Positions 46,673 to 59,545 of a stretch of DNA of 64,000 bases are shown piece by piece (position 1 is the stretch's first letter; each line of letters begins with the position of its first letter). The notes beneath the pieces were generated by a model, which was not told the DNA's origin, did no database searches, and saw only the letters and a list, made by a program, of their open reading frames with translations. Both the position numbers and the translations under genes were made by a program. The stretch is from Schistosoma haematobium (lineage: Eukaryota; Platyhelminthes; Trematoda; Strigeidida; Schistosomatidae), in contig NC_067195.1 in assembly GCF_000699445.3 (NCBI RefSeq), positions 19,725,287 through 19,789,286 of the forward strand, read 5' to 3'.

Positions 46673-48210
46673 ATGATTATTTACTTAATATTTCAATTAT
46701 TCCATGAAATTTATCTCGGAATCTATAACATCTAAAAATTTGTTTTATTTAAGAATTCCTGCTATACGCTTCGCATGTATGATTTTGTCATTTTCCTCTG
46801 TACAATTACACTATTGTCGATACTCAGGTTTAATGTCAATTTATTATACAAATACCGTAAAAAACACTGATAAAATCGTGTACCTAGAGGTTTGGATGGA
46901 TTATATATTTTAAACAAAATTTTAAAGATGTCAGATAGTACTGATATACTGATCAAGTTTCATCGGTTAGTGAATTATAAAAGTACATTCTATAAACATT
47001 TGTATATTTAGTTATGTCTGCTTTTGTGTAAAATATTCTGTACACAAACAATGTTAATCTAATAGAAGGAATTACATTTTATTTCACCAATTTTTCTATC
47101 TTCGGATATCCATTTATCTGTGGATTTTTGTTTGGAAACGCGTCGTACTAAAAATCCGAACAATATAAGCCAGAAAACGATTTATTTTTAAGTTGCACAT
47201 ACTATTTAATTTGGTCTTATCAAAATTACATGTTAAATAACTGATTCGCAAAGTCGCCCTGTTTCATCAGCGGATCTAAAATAAACCTCTGACTTCTTTT
47301 GAAAGGACTGTGTCAACAGGTTTAGGGGTATAGTACAAGTTTGGTTGTAAAGTTGCTGTTTCAGTTCATCACTTAACTAACCCCTCCGTTTTCTATTATA
47401 CAAATATTTCAATTCGTTTAACTATGACTGGGTTATAGTATGTTTCATAGCTAATCCAGGACCTGAGACATATCTGAACTCACAACTATTAAGTTTTATA
47501 ATTAAAAAACGACATAAATACTAGGATTTAATAGTTCATGGCGTTTCTAATTTCACTTTATGATTAAATAACATAATTTAGAAAGCCTATCCTCAAATTA
47601 ATAGCTTGTATACAAATCATATCAGTCATAGATAAAAACATTTTTTTAATTTAAAAAATCTATACAAATCACTTGGTCAAAATAAGGACCCATTTCCTGA
47701 CATGGGGGTTTTAGTACTGATCAGATCAAGATACAATTCATCTTCACAATGGATTGATCATTGGGTGGTGATCAATGTCATGTATGTCAAGTCCTTCTTA
47801 GTGCAGATCGAATGCTATAGACCACGTTGCAATGTGGCCACTAGTCTAGGTGACTCGACATTGCGTGCACTATGTTGAGAGAACAAATGCTCCCTGACGA
47901 GTTCCAAGTAGCACGAAACCCGGGTCCAGGGTTTCATTTTGACTACCTCCAACCACCATCCACATTTCGTCTTGTTCAATACTGTTAAACTGAATCGGTA
48001 TTTAATTTACTGACCGCGTTTTTTAATTATTAAACAGTGTGATGAGACAATTTTCTCTCATTCATGTATTTTACTTAAGACAATTCTACAAAGAATGGAT
48101 TGCAAAGAAACACATGAAAGTTATGTTACTAATATTGTTATTATCATTGTTATTCATTGTATGTTTAATATAATCTAGATATAAAAACGGAATTCCAGTA
48201 ATTTGATTTC
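46673..48210. other. Unassigned AT-rich sequence, possible interspersed repeat
   Basis: The stretch 47680-47960 is less AT-rich than its surroundings and has the look of an interspersed repeat, but it has no boxes I can identify. No gene. Confidence 0.4.
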
Positions 48211-48211
48211 G

Positions 48212-48565
48212 CATTCAAATCATGAACTGATCTAAATTGGACCGCCACTGAAGGTCTGGAAGCGCTGTATGGTTGTTTCATATTAGTGTGGGACTCCTCA
48301 GTAGTGCGCATTCATGACCTCGTACGCGAGAATCGAAGCCACAACGTTCGGTCTCGCGACAGACCGCTTAACCTCCAACCCACTTATCCGGTATCCAATG
48401 GTGTTAATATCTAACTCCAATCAATCCACAACAATACACAGCCATTTTTCATTGTCTTCGTCGGGTAACTGTATCATACTTGACACTGGCTCCACTGGTC
48501 ACGATTCCTCACTGGGACTCCTGAAATTTCCTCTCAATCTAATCACTAGTAAGGGCATGAATTAG
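48212..48565 (-). repeat. Hammerhead/tRNA-head repeat, single minus copy
   Basis: Order from the right: 5' region (48400-48550), tRNA-like head (48329-48397), hammerhead (48263-48310), tail to 48212. It lacks a clear facing partner, unlike most other copies. Confidence 0.72.
48263..48310 (-). ncRNA. Hammerhead ribozyme motif, stem II lost
   Basis: On the minus strand CTGAGGA (48295-48301) and GAAA (48276-48279) are intact, but the 3' side of stem II reads ATAT instead of GGAC and the cleavage triplet is ATA. Folding is unlikely. Confidence 0.6.
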
Positions 48566-48611
48566 TTTCTATTGTTTTAATAAATACAATACATGTATAA
48601 CCATTAATATC

Positions 48612-48613
<2 letters not shown>

Positions 48614-48678
<65 letters not shown>
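48614..48678. repeat. (AT)n microsatellite
   Basis: About 65 bases of pure AT. Confidence 0.95.
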
Positions 48679-48682
<4 letters not shown>

Positions 48683-49460
48683 TTGAAAGGACACGAATTC
48701 AATGTTAAAGTTGGCTATATTTATCTGCCTACATATTGAACAATCTTTTTTCTACACTAATATACATACATATACATGTATACCAATGTTAAAAACGAAA
48801 TAAAATAATCCTTACTAGTCTGATTGGCGTCAATAGGATAATTGTCAAAATAATAAGTAGCACGCAACATCTTTTTTCTTCTATTTTTCTATTATTTTCT
48901 TACTGAATAACTGAATGTTTCTACGAATAAAAATCAACATTGAATTTAACTCTCTCTCTCTCTCTCTGTTGATCTATCGTGTTCATTCTTTCTTTTAAGT
49001 ATCTATATGAAACGAAAATACAACTTTTGTTACTTTTTTTACCCCTGTAGAGAATAAATCAGTGATTCAGTGACCGAAATTTGTCATGATTTCAAATTGA
49101 GAAAAAATTTTCAATTTGATAATGTCCATTAGCACCACTGTACTCACACAACTATACACATACATAAATAACTATACATGAACGTTGGAAACTGACGTAT
49201 TTATCTAATATATCCACAATAAATTTTATTCTATCCAATTTTCAAAGGTCATCATCATCCAGGAATTCTTTTATAGTTTGCTCTTCTCCCTTTCTTTTGT
49301 TTTTGTTTTTTCATTATCAATTTTGTTAGTTGTGGTTTACTCTGTTTTCATTTATTTTGAACAAATAAATAAATTACAAATCATTATGTTTCTTCATTTG
49401 GTACACTAAACATTCATTCATTAATAAACTGTCAATTTATATTCTGCTATGGTCCAAATT

Positions 49461-49533
<73 letters not shown>

Positions 49534-51004
49534 TACACATACACAAACAATCACAATGGTATTATCGATATGCAAACAAGTATGAAAAAATATATATTTA
49601 ATCAAGTGGTTTTTTTGATAAATAATTATGATTAACTGGTTAACCCAGAAAGAGAAAAAAAGAAAAGAAAAGAAATAATAATGAAAGTTTGGAACAAATT
49701 ATTATATAATTAGACAAATCAAATAACAATTTAATAAGATGAAAACAAAATTTTTTATTTTTATTTTTTTGAATCATAAATTACCCTTTCATTTTCTTCC
49801 ACTCTCGATCTCCTCCATATCCTTGTGGATTAGAGAACAGAGTCAATTGTTTATGCAGATGTACATTATTATTTTTTTTGTGGAAAAAAATGATATTTAT
49901 TTCACTAACAGTACTAAAAGAGGATAGTGTTAAAAAGATGGGGACAGAAATAAAAATACATAGAGGGTAGGGAATATAAAGAGAATGAAGAAAAAAACAG
50001 AAGATAAAATAAACTTAATGGTGTTGACAATACCAAAAGAGAAAAGAAAGAAAAAAAGAGGAGAAGAGTAGGAATAAGAAGTTCATAAATGGATTAAATA
50101 TCGTAATAACAAAATAAATAAATCATCATTTTTCAGTGTTTTATTTCACTATTTTTATTTGTTTCTTTTCGTAAATATGACTGTGTTTCTTTTTTTTTAT
50201 TATTATTTATTTTCTTTATTTTGTGTTCCATTCAAAAGTTAAATATTTAAAATGAAGAGTTTGGTTTGTTTTAAGCCCAAAGATGTGAATTGTTCGGTAG
50301 TTACTTAGATGTTTATTATTATTGTATACAGCTCTATTTCTTGTTTGAACTCAAGAGATAGTTGGAAATTAATGAACACACAGGTTATACAATGTTTTCA
50401 CTCATAAGTCTCTTACTATAAAAGCTTTAGTGAAATAAACAGCTAGTAATATTTTTGAATATAAATTACTTCAATCTCTTGTATAGTGTGCGCTTATAAT
50501 TGTCTACTAATATGTTGATATTCAGTGATCAAATGCGGAAAGATGGTTTTCTAAATCTAATAGTAACACCATGTAGACAATCATTTACACTTGATTTTAA
50601 TGTAGTTTATTCCAATAAAAATGATCTAATGACTGAAGCCTTTCGTTACAATATTCAGTTGAATAACAGTTTGATCCTTTGAAATGATGAAGAAATTTTG
50701 TGAAACTAACCCTCTTGTTATAAATTAAATTCTGAAGGTCATTTGACCATTTGAACAACCATTTTCTCCTTATTTCGTAATATACACTACTACTTCGCCA
50801 AGACTCAGGGAAAAACTTGCTTAGAATTTGATACGAGGAAATATACAATAAAATAATTGCTAAATGAATAGGAAGTTTGAAGTATCAAGAATAAGTTTCA
50901 TCTCACTGATATAAGAACCTTTACTTACAAGCTTTTAATGAGGGATAATTTCATTTTATTTCCGTGAAGATTTTTTGATTTGTTTTAAGAAAACGCGATA
51001 TTTC
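48679..51004. other. AT-rich non-coding sequence
   Basis: Includes (TC)n near 48951-48967, an (AT)n run at 49464-49525 and A/G-rich runs near 49650-50070. No gene recognised. Confidence 0.5.
49464..49525. repeat. (AT)n microsatellite
   Basis: About 62 bases of AT. Confidence 0.95.
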
Positions 51005-51345
51005 GATAACCATCAGAATGGGGGTTTATGGAGATTGTAGTAATTTTAATAGTTGGGTTCATGATTCGACCTAACCTAGACTACCAATGAAAACCTGGAA
51101 GCACTGAACGACCATTTGTTTTAGTATGGGACCGCTTAGTTAAACATTGCCACTGTTAGTTGTTGGTCCAGTGATCTAGAGGTTGTGTTCGCGCGCGAGA
51201 CCTAAGGTCCTAGAGTCGAATCCCGCATGCGGAATCGTGGATACGCACTGCTGAGGAGTCCCATACTAGGACGAAAGGACCGTCCGGTGCTTCAAGGTTT
51301 TCAATGGTGGTCTAGCTTACATTGGCTCATGTAGCCCACCATTAA
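51005..51345. repeat. Hammerhead/tRNA-head repeat, facing pair
   Basis: Left arm (51005-51150) is a minus-strand tail and a broken hammerhead. The right arm is on the plus strand: tRNA-like head at 51159-51226 (A box TTGGTCCAGTGATCTAG, B box GAGTCGAATCCC), hammerhead 51241-51292, tail to about 51330. Confidence 0.78.
51241..51292 (+). ncRNA. Hammerhead ribozyme motif with intact catalytic core
   Basis: Stem I 5' arm GCACTG, core CTGAGGA (51251-51257), stem II GTCC/GGAC (51258-51261, 51269-51272) with a 7-base loop, GAAA (51273-51276), cleavage triplet GTC (51282-51284) and stem I 3' arm CGGTGC. All core positions match the type I hammerhead consensus. Stem III is short and mispaired, as in Sm-alpha-type ribozymes, which often need dimers to cleave. 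The strongest candidate for activity in the window. Confidence 0.75.
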
Positions 51346-52096
51346 AATATTTCGATAAGTCATAAAAGCTTAAACTATCAAGAATAGTTTATCAGTTCAT
51401 TAAGTAACGAACTTGCGAATCAGCCACTTACGAGATCTTGCTTTAGCAATTAAACGCAAGGTGTACTGTCCTAAAGAATCTTATACTGCCGTGTAACAGC
51501 TATTCGCTGCTTCCTGGCTTTTAATGATTATCTATTGAAGGTTAGTTGGTGAGGTATGCTATTAAAGTAAGAAGTTTGATTACTACCCAGTAGAATAAGC
51601 AGAAAATATTTTATCTGTTTACGTATTGTGGCAAATTGACTCCGTACGTTGATCCCAGAAAATGTTACACCAAGTTGAAAACGTTGGATATATTTTGCAT
51701 TCTACTCGGTTATTACGTTTTACATTTCGTGTATCAATCTTAAAATGATGTAATTTATTATTGATAACAATTGTGTTGCCTAATTCGTGACTTATAACCA
51801 AACTTTACCAACTAGGAAATGTAACTAAATCAGTAATGCAAGCAATGTAAATTAATTTGAAGTAATTTTTAGTGTATTTAGGTTTTGGGTGATAAACGAT
51901 AAGCTTATGAACCTGGTTTCTTTCTTTGAAACAGTCAGAAATGTCGGGTATTTCCAACATTAGTGATGATCGATAAGTGATTGCAGAAATTCTTGAAATT
52001 CTCAAACGACTCTGATATCTAACACAGCATGAAGTTTATCAAAAATGTATTTATGGGTTTTCTCAGCTAATATTGATAAGATTAGACCTTCGTTGT
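51346..52096. other. Unassigned sequence
   Basis: No gene or repeat recognised. Confidence 0.45.
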
Positions 52097-52590
52097 AACT
52101 GGCTAAAACATCCAGGAACCAAAACAAAATATAACCTTTATTAGCTTGAATAATCAATACGAATGTCAAGACAGTTCTACTGTACGGAGCTAAAACTTGG
52201 AGAACTACTACAACCATCATCAAAAAAGCACAAGTATTTATAAATAATTGTCTGCACAAGATACTCAATGTCCGTTGACCGGATACCATTAGCAACAGCC
52301 TACTCTGGCAGAGAACAAACTAACTTCCAGCTGAAGAGAAAATTAAGAAAAGACTCTGGAAGTGGATAGAACATACATCGTGAAAATCATCAAACTGCAT
52401 CATGAGGCAAGCGGTAACTTGGAATCCTGAAGGGGAAAAGAAAAGAGAAAAATCAAAAAAACGCTGTGTCGGGAATTAAAAGCAGACATGAAAAGGATGA
52501 ATAGCCACCGTAAAGGATTACTCAGGACAGAGTTGGATGGAGAATGTTGGTGGACGGCATATGCTCCTCTATGAGGGGTAACAGGAGTAA
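52097..52590 (+). pseudogene. RTE-type non-LTR retrotransposon relic (C-terminal end)
   Basis: The plus strand reads INTNVKTVLLYGAKTWR, TTTIIKKAQVFINNCLHKIL, then past stops SNSLLWQRTN, KRLWKWIEHTS and NCIMRQAVTWNPEG. This is the post-catalytic region and C-terminus typical of schistosome RTE elements (SR2-like): 'vLLYGaETW', 'CLR.I', 'RkW.WiGHtlR', 'A..WnPeGkRkrGRP'. At least five stops or frame changes are present. It is better preserved than the copy at 5820-6280 and seems to belong to a different subfamily. Confidence 0.75.
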
Positions 52591-55500
52591 GTATGTAAGA
52601 GCTTGAGTAAATGAAATCAGTTATACTTTATACATAGTCTTAGCCCGATCCATGGAAAAATAATAGCATATCAACTAACTAATATAGAAAAAATTAAATG
52701 TAGCTAGCGGTGTAATTCAGGACTTGCGTTTCGTTCTATTATGGACTCGTCGTTTGGATGTACCTATATCTTAGATTTGATATTATTTAAGTAAAACTGT
52801 TCAAATTTGGACATGAAAATAATACTTTACAACACAAAAAAGACAACATTTTCCGTTGTTTAGATACACTCGGTCTTTCAAATGATCATTCAGAAGATCG
52901 AAAGTATATTCCTGATTTCTATTTCATTTATCGTTTTAAAAAAATATATGATAACGAAATAGTCATACATGTAACATATTGGATCATTTCACTTAAATAT
53001 ATATCATTATTTCTTTACTATAAATAGTTGTGAAATTAACAGATTTATCTTAGAACAGTATTCAGCTGGATATTTATATTATTTAAATGTCTCCATGATA
53101 CATTTCATTTTATTGTCATCTCATTTCTGCTAACTTATTTATGTATTTATCCCCTTCTTTTATTTATTTGTTTATTTATATATAGCCTACACTTTATTTC
53201 ATTTCATTACTATTCTCTCATATTTTTATTCATTTTGTTTCTGACAGATTCAATGAACAAACCATGTATGTGTATATATATATATATATACAAACACAAT
53301 TTCATGCATAATTCTTCCCTTAAACAGTTCTAACAACATACATATTGTATATATATATGTATGAACAAAATGATATCTTGCATGAGTATTTTGATATGAC
53401 TATAAAACAAACATGTGCATTGTAATATGTTTTCATTACCAAAATTGATTTAGAGATGGTGTTTAACGAACTCAATAAATATATTCGTATTTTTTCTAAG
53501 AAGAAGAAGATACATTTGAGTACTTACATGTTTAAGTCTAATTCTAACCATGATTATGACGATAGTTCTGCTTTTTTTCTTCTTCTTCTGAATGTAGATA
53601 AAATATTTCGAATGAAAATAAAAACTGCTGATAATTTTACATTTTCTTCAAGTGAACACATTTCTCCCCCCCTCCTCTTATTGAATACATACCAAACACT
53701 TAGAGACATATAGATATACACACATTGACAGTAAGCATTTATTTTAATTTTATTACAAATTATATATATACATAAACAAAAGAGAGGAAAACTGTCATTA
53801 TTATTTTATCATCCACAATTAAAACAGATCCTACATTTATTTTATTAAATGCAGTAAATGTTATAAATCTCTTCCCTGTATCACATTCATATTTGTACAT
53901 AGAGCAAGACAGAAATCAATGCTTGTAGCTCACCAAGTTTTATTTTGTATAAAATCTAGTTACAACAAATCATTTTTAACTAACTTTCTGTCTTTTCATA
54001 TTGAATAATTACGAGTAAAGCATTGTGTATTTTAATTAAAAATATACATCAGTAGATTTCTTCTCTTCGTTTCTTTATTTCAAATCACACACACACCCAT
54101 CTTTCTTCTGATCTCCCCTTTTGTTTTTTGTTGTTGTTCTATATAATTCACGAAATATCTCTAAGGAGAATTCAAAGACTGACCAATATATATTTCCATA
54201 TTGAAATCATTCATTAGGTGGGAGAGATAGTCATTAAACACAAAGTAACACAAAAAAATAAACAGTGAATCAAAAAAGAGAACAAGTAGCAAACACAGAT
54301 AGGTAGGTAGGTAAAGAGATAGATAGATAAATAGACTTAAAGTAAAAATGAATAAATGAAAAAAACTTCAGGTTAAGTAAAATAAAACTTGAGGATTAAA
54401 ATTTTGCCAGTCTTTTCCAATTTTTTTAATTAGAGAAATATGAATTGAAAGTGAAACAAAACGATGAAAAGTGTTTTAATTAAACTTGGACATTTTCTCT
54501 AAATTAATTTCTTTTGATGATGGTGATGATAATAATAATAATAATAATAATGTACACACAGAATGAGAATAACTAAATTTCACAGGTATTTTGAGAGAGA
54601 GAGAGAGAAAGAGGGAGAGGGGGAGAGAAAGGGAAAGGGAAAGAGAGAGGACAAAAAGATGAATGTCAAATAGAAAAGTTATTTCATCAAACATATCGCT
54701 TAAGAATGACACAACTTTGATAGTTTAATTTTATCTGATTAATAAATTTTCTTTAAAAAAACTTTAGTTAAGTGAAGAGAAAATAAAGTGGTTAAAATTC
54801 AAACCAATGTTGACTAATCAGGTTTAGATTAGCTGAATATGTTCAATCAAGTACTACAGATGTGTTCAGCTATAACACAATGAAACGCTCATTTGATATA
54901 TTCATATAACTTCATTTCAATTTACGAAATTATATATATTGTCTTATTTTGTGCTTAGCTATTACTTTTTGCCATGTATTAATAGATTTCAGTAGTCATG
55001 TATCTCAGTATACAAAGTTTTCTAATTCTAAATCGGACAGAGTTTTATAGTGTATGTTTTCTTCCTAATTGCCATTGATGAATAAAAAATCTCCTTCGCT
55101 TCATTGATATTCTTACCAAATACCCTCTATAGTCCACACCAAGTATTCTTCGGTATTAGACGTAACTCAGCTCTTCTATTCGACAAAACACACACTGACG
55201 AAATGCAACTCGATGCAAGAGAGAGAGATAAAGATAATAGATGACGGTCTTTTTTTCATTCGAACACTAATATATCAATTCATTCATTTATAAATTGATT
55301 TACTTGACATTGATTGTTAACTAAATATACATAACTGTAAAGAATATTATGCTGACTTAATCCACATGACTAATATTTTGAGAATATAATCAAATGTCAT
55401 ATAAAGCAATAATTGGAATCACTTTGATTGCAAAGTTTCAAGTGCTCAATACATGTGTCGTTCCCAGGAATTTTTATTCCACTTAGTAGGTATGTACAAC

Positions 55501-56252
55501 ATACTGAAATATAATTTTCATTAAGAATTACGTTTTAAGTCGTCAGAGTTATGCGTAGTTGCCTTATATGAACAGAATGAGAAATGAATAACACAAACAT
55601 AAGAAAAGGTATGACTTTAAATGAAATCGTTAACAAAAATTATGCCCCATCATTTACTCACTATATTAACAAAAATATACCTGGAAACTCCGGAAACAAT
55701 ACATGTATTTAACATTGAGGACGTTTTGGATAACCGTGGTCAATAATTTTTATGCTGAACCAATCGAAAATCTCATGCTTGATCCCTTTCTAAAAAGCAT
55801 GCATAAAACTACTTGAAATTTGTTAGCTGTTAAACTAGTACTAACGACTAAAATGTATAACTTCTTGTTGCATATAACTCGATTTATCGCTGGTTCATTT
55901 TAGAGATCTAACTTGCAGGCTAAAAGCACCGGACGATTCTAAAGCTTTCCATCTATGAGATTGCATAATAAAAAAATTTCAACTGAAGTTTTGCTACAGT
56001 TATAAGTGGGAAACATTTTCATCATATCAGGTCAGATAGTATTTTTCTATTGTGCATGGATAAACGTGACTTAAGGGAATCACAAAATAATTTTTGAGTC
56101 TAATAAGTATTTTTGATTAATTTATAATAAAGTTAGTTCTATTTCAGTGATCATATCAAACTACTTTTACTCGTTTATCTTATTAGTTATAAAAATAGGT
56201 ATCTTAACCAGTCTGATGTAATATAAGATTAAGTATTTATGGATTATCAATG
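52591..56252. other. AT-rich non-coding sequence with simple repeats
   Basis: Contains short (TA)n runs near 53275-53290 and 53345-53360, (TAA)n near 54531-54552 and a G/A-rich tract at 54590-54650. A degenerate hammerhead-repeat tail on the minus strand lies near 55900-55975. No gene recognised. Confidence 0.5.
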
Positions 56253-56900
56253 ATTAACTTGTAGTTGAAAGCAGTTCATTGGTATTGCAGTGAACAAGAA
56301 CACAAGTGGGCACAATCGAGTGTATCTGAACACAAAATTACAGAACATCTTAGCAAATCTCGGAACCATACAGTAAATACTTCATTTGCAAAACGTGAAT
56401 TGGCTGTCTCAAGCTTGACTGCTCCTTTTGCAAATATCAGTCAGTCGTCTCAAATTTCATCGTTTTTTTTCGTTTTCACACCAATCACTCTTTGTCCTCT
56501 TTCCCTTTTCTTTGATCTTCTTAACCTTCTGCTGCCAGGTATTTCACTTTCGATTGATGATACATACTACTTATATCTATCAACATCAGTAGTACACACC
56601 ACAGTACGACAAACAAACCGTCATTAAGTATCCGTAATTTCAGGTATTCATGAAATTTCAATAACTTAATCGAGTGAAAAATCACTGACCGTTCGAAGAC
56701 ACTAAAGTTTGTTTTGTTCCTATTTGGAGAGCTTTAGAATTGTAAGTTCTCAATCTTCCTCGACCAAAGCTAAATTTCAACAATCGGCACACGCGAACCA
56801 TTTAGCTAAAATCCAGCATTTGACACTCGAATACAATCCGTCATGTATTCAAACAATAACACATTGCACTCAGAGACATTCTTCTTCATCGACCGTTTGA
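56253..56900 (+). other. Orphan coding-like tract, unassigned
   Basis: Two plus-strand stretches look more protein-like than their surroundings. 56265-56627 contains KWAQSSVSEHKITEHLSKS and KRELAVSSLTAPFA. 56725-56899 reads SFRIVSSQSSSTKAKFQQSA to HSSSSTV and a stop. Acceptor-like sites precede both (CTTGTAG at 56246-56252, TTTGGAG near 56724). No family recognised. The minus strand also has a Lys-rich frame near 56535-56465, so even the strand is uncertain. Confidence 0.22.
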
Positions 56901-57324
56901 TTGTATGAGAAACTTCTGGATTTGAATTTCGAAGTAAATTACTTAACTCGTATCTAATGGAAACAACAATTCATTGTTTCACGAAGCATTTAACGGGTTT
57001 ACTTTAATGCTCTTTTCTTGTATAAATCGATTGAATTATTTCACATTACAATAGACAGGTTTTATCATTGCAAAATTAACTACTTACTCTAGTAATAGTA
57101 TCTTGACATTTGTACGGAATTTGAACTTTATGGTACTTAAAATTTGGGTTGTCAAATCTGGTTTCTGACTACTAAAAGTAGTTAAAATAGCAAGGGCAGC
57201 AAACAACCATCGGTGACAACTATTATGTATCCGAGATAATATTATTTGTTGAGGAAACTCGCGAAGTACAGATTTATGTGCTTTGTTTTGAGCCACACTT
57301 TACGTATGAGAGAACGTGACTTTT

Positions 57325-57425
57325 CCCAGTTGCACAAACCAAAGTATATGGAGAGGGATCGAAGCCTATGATTTAGGGATTAAAAGTCGAATGCCTTAAC
57401 CAATAAGCCACTACTCAACAGTATT
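57325..57425 (-). repeat. tRNA-headed SINE fragment (family 2)
   Basis: Minus-strand head with A box GGCTTATTGGTTAAGGC and B-box-like GCTTCGATCCC, then ACTTTGGTTTGTGCAAC. Same order as the copy at 15170-15340. Confidence 0.58.
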
Positions 57426-57464
57426 GAGCCTTACAGTACACCCGAGTATTTACACAAGTTTATC

Positions 57465-57900
57465 AATTGGCTCATGATCCCAGCCATTGAAATTACTATA
57501 ATATCCACAATAACTCTTCTTATATGAATCAACATATGGCCACTAGTGACTGACTTCAAGAGGTATTTCCTGGAGTTCTAGTGAGAAGTAGTGAACAGTG
57601 GAGTTCAACCGGGTCTGTTGTGAGATAGTAACTCACTGGAGACAATGGTAGATGTGTCGATCCGTTTTGTGGATTAGTTGAATTTTGGCATTAACACCGT
57701 TGGATGCCGACTGAGTGGTCTAGTGTTTAAGTGTTCACGCGCGATATTGATAGGTCTTCGGTTGAAATTTCGCGGATCGGGATCTTGTATGAGCACTGCC
57801 GAGGATTCCCACTATAGGACGAAATGGCGCTCCAGTTCTTTCAGGTTTTCCATGGTGGTCTAGCTGCAACTGACTCATGATTTCAACCATTGAAATTACA
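57465..57900 (+). repeat. Hammerhead/tRNA-head repeat, full unit flanked by tails
   Basis: Plus strand: tail (57465-57525), 5' region (57545-57700), tRNA-like head (57702-57773), hammerhead (57789-57835) and tail again (57850-57900). CTCATGAT occurs at 57471 and 57874, 403 bases apart. The hammerhead reads CCGAGGA (T to C in the core) with GAAA kept, so it is probably inactive. Confidence 0.78.
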
Positions 57901-59094
57901 AGTTGATCTATCATATAATTACGTCCTTATTGTTGACCAAACTCTACAGACCAAGCAACAATTAGGGCATTGTTCTAAATAAGTCAACATGGTGGTATAT
58001 TTTATTTGATTTTAGTTTGCTATTAATTGATACAATTAAACCAACATCAAACACTGTACACCAGGACATTTGATACCATGGAAGAATCATTTAGTGTACA
58101 AATATCTCAATCCTACACGTGATCTATCTCAATACAATTAGTGCGATCATATTGTCTCTGAATTTGACTCTAGTTGACATTAATTAAAATTGTATAGTGT
58201 TCATCAGTTCACTCAATATTTCACTTACCCCTTGACGTCAGCTCTCAACTAACCTGATACCTAGATTCACAGTTTCCTGCCAGTTGATATTAACGTCTTA
58301 CAAGAAGTCTGCTTATGGTTTACTATCATTAGTAAAAGGTTAGTGAAACTAATCATCCCAACCTAGAACGATTAAAACAAGGTGTGAATTGGGTGGCAAT
58401 TATCTAAATAGAGCATTCTGAACAGTGTTACTATGACTAATCATAGAACAAATCACCCAACAACCCTAGTTATTTTTATTCATATATATTGAATATTTGG
58501 ATCTTACCATTAAAATTTGGAACCGCAATCGACCCTAATTATTTACTCATTGTCAATTACTATTATTCAATTATGAGTTGAGTTAACTAGATCTTATCAT
58601 TATTAATTATCGTCAACTTTTATTATTAAGAAAAATGGTCAATTAGTTTCATTGTGGAAACTGTACCTATATAAAGATGATATGCATCATGATTGTCTTT
58701 GTTAATAAAATGACTAAACACCACGCAGTACTGACAAACCTTCCTGTATGTGTGGCTCAAAATAGTTCACTTAAAACGGTTTCTATGACTACTTAGTTTC
58801 CGAAGTAAGCATAATATTAGACCGACAAGGAAAATTGATGAATTTAAAATTCATTACTATTGAAATTCTTGCATTATATAAGGACATTTTTCTAAGATTT
58901 AGAAGGATTTTATGAAATTCTAGATGAGTGGGAATGAGAGTTGTGTGTAATTAGAATGTATTGTTCATTGAACAATTATTTGATATCTAACAATAACCTC
59001 ATTCTCTTGTTCGTTTGAATTCATCTAAATCATGTCGAAGAAACTCTTTTATGTTGTCAGTATAGAGTTGTGAAGATTATTGAGTTTAAATTGA
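57901..59094. other. Unassigned AT-rich sequence
   Basis: No gene or repeat recognised. Confidence 0.45.
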
Positions 59095-59545
59095 TATCAT
59101 GAATGGATCAATGTTAGACTACAATTTAAAACCTGGAAGCACTGGACTGCCATTTCGTTATAGTATGGGACTTCTCAGAAGTGCGAATCCACGATCCTGC
59201 ACACGGCACTCCAACTCGAAATCTTCGGTCTCGCGCATGAACGCTTAACCTCTAGATAACTTAGCCGGCACCCAACAGTGTCAATGTATAACTTCAAACA
59301 ATCCAAGATATTGCGCTACCGTTCACCATTGTCTCCAGAGAGTTACTATCTCACAACAGATCCGGTTGAACTCCACTGATCACTGCTTCTCACTAGAACT
59401 CCAGGAAATACCTCTTGAAGTCAGTCACTATTGAGTACATGATATTGTAGTGTTTAAATCGATTATGGGTGCACACTGCTGAGGAGTCCCATAATAGAAC
59501 GAAATGATCGTCCAGCGCTTCCAAGTTTCTAATGTTGGTGTAACA
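59095..59545. repeat. Hammerhead/tRNA-head repeat, facing pair
   Basis: The left copy is on the minus strand: tail (59095-59130), damaged hammerhead (59135-59192, CTGAGAA, stem II broken), tRNA-like head (59207-59274) and 5' region to about 59420. A plus-strand hammerhead (59469-59520) and tail follow on the right. Confidence 0.76.
59469..59520 (+). ncRNA. Hammerhead ribozyme motif with intact core
   Basis: CTGAGGA at 59479-59485, GTCC at 59486-59489 pairing with GAAC (one mismatch), GAAA at 59501-59504, and stem III from the near-palindrome ATGATCGT. Cleavage triplet GTC at 59510-59512, stem I arms CACTG / CAGCG with one mismatch. All invariant core bases are present. Confidence 0.7.

Noticed and set aside
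52002..52295. Minus-strand 97-residue frame
   Set aside because: It is the antisense of the RTE relic coded on the plus strand.
54476..54712. Minus-strand frame with Leu-Ser repeats
   Set aside because: Produced by the G/A-rich simple repeat; no other protein-like content.
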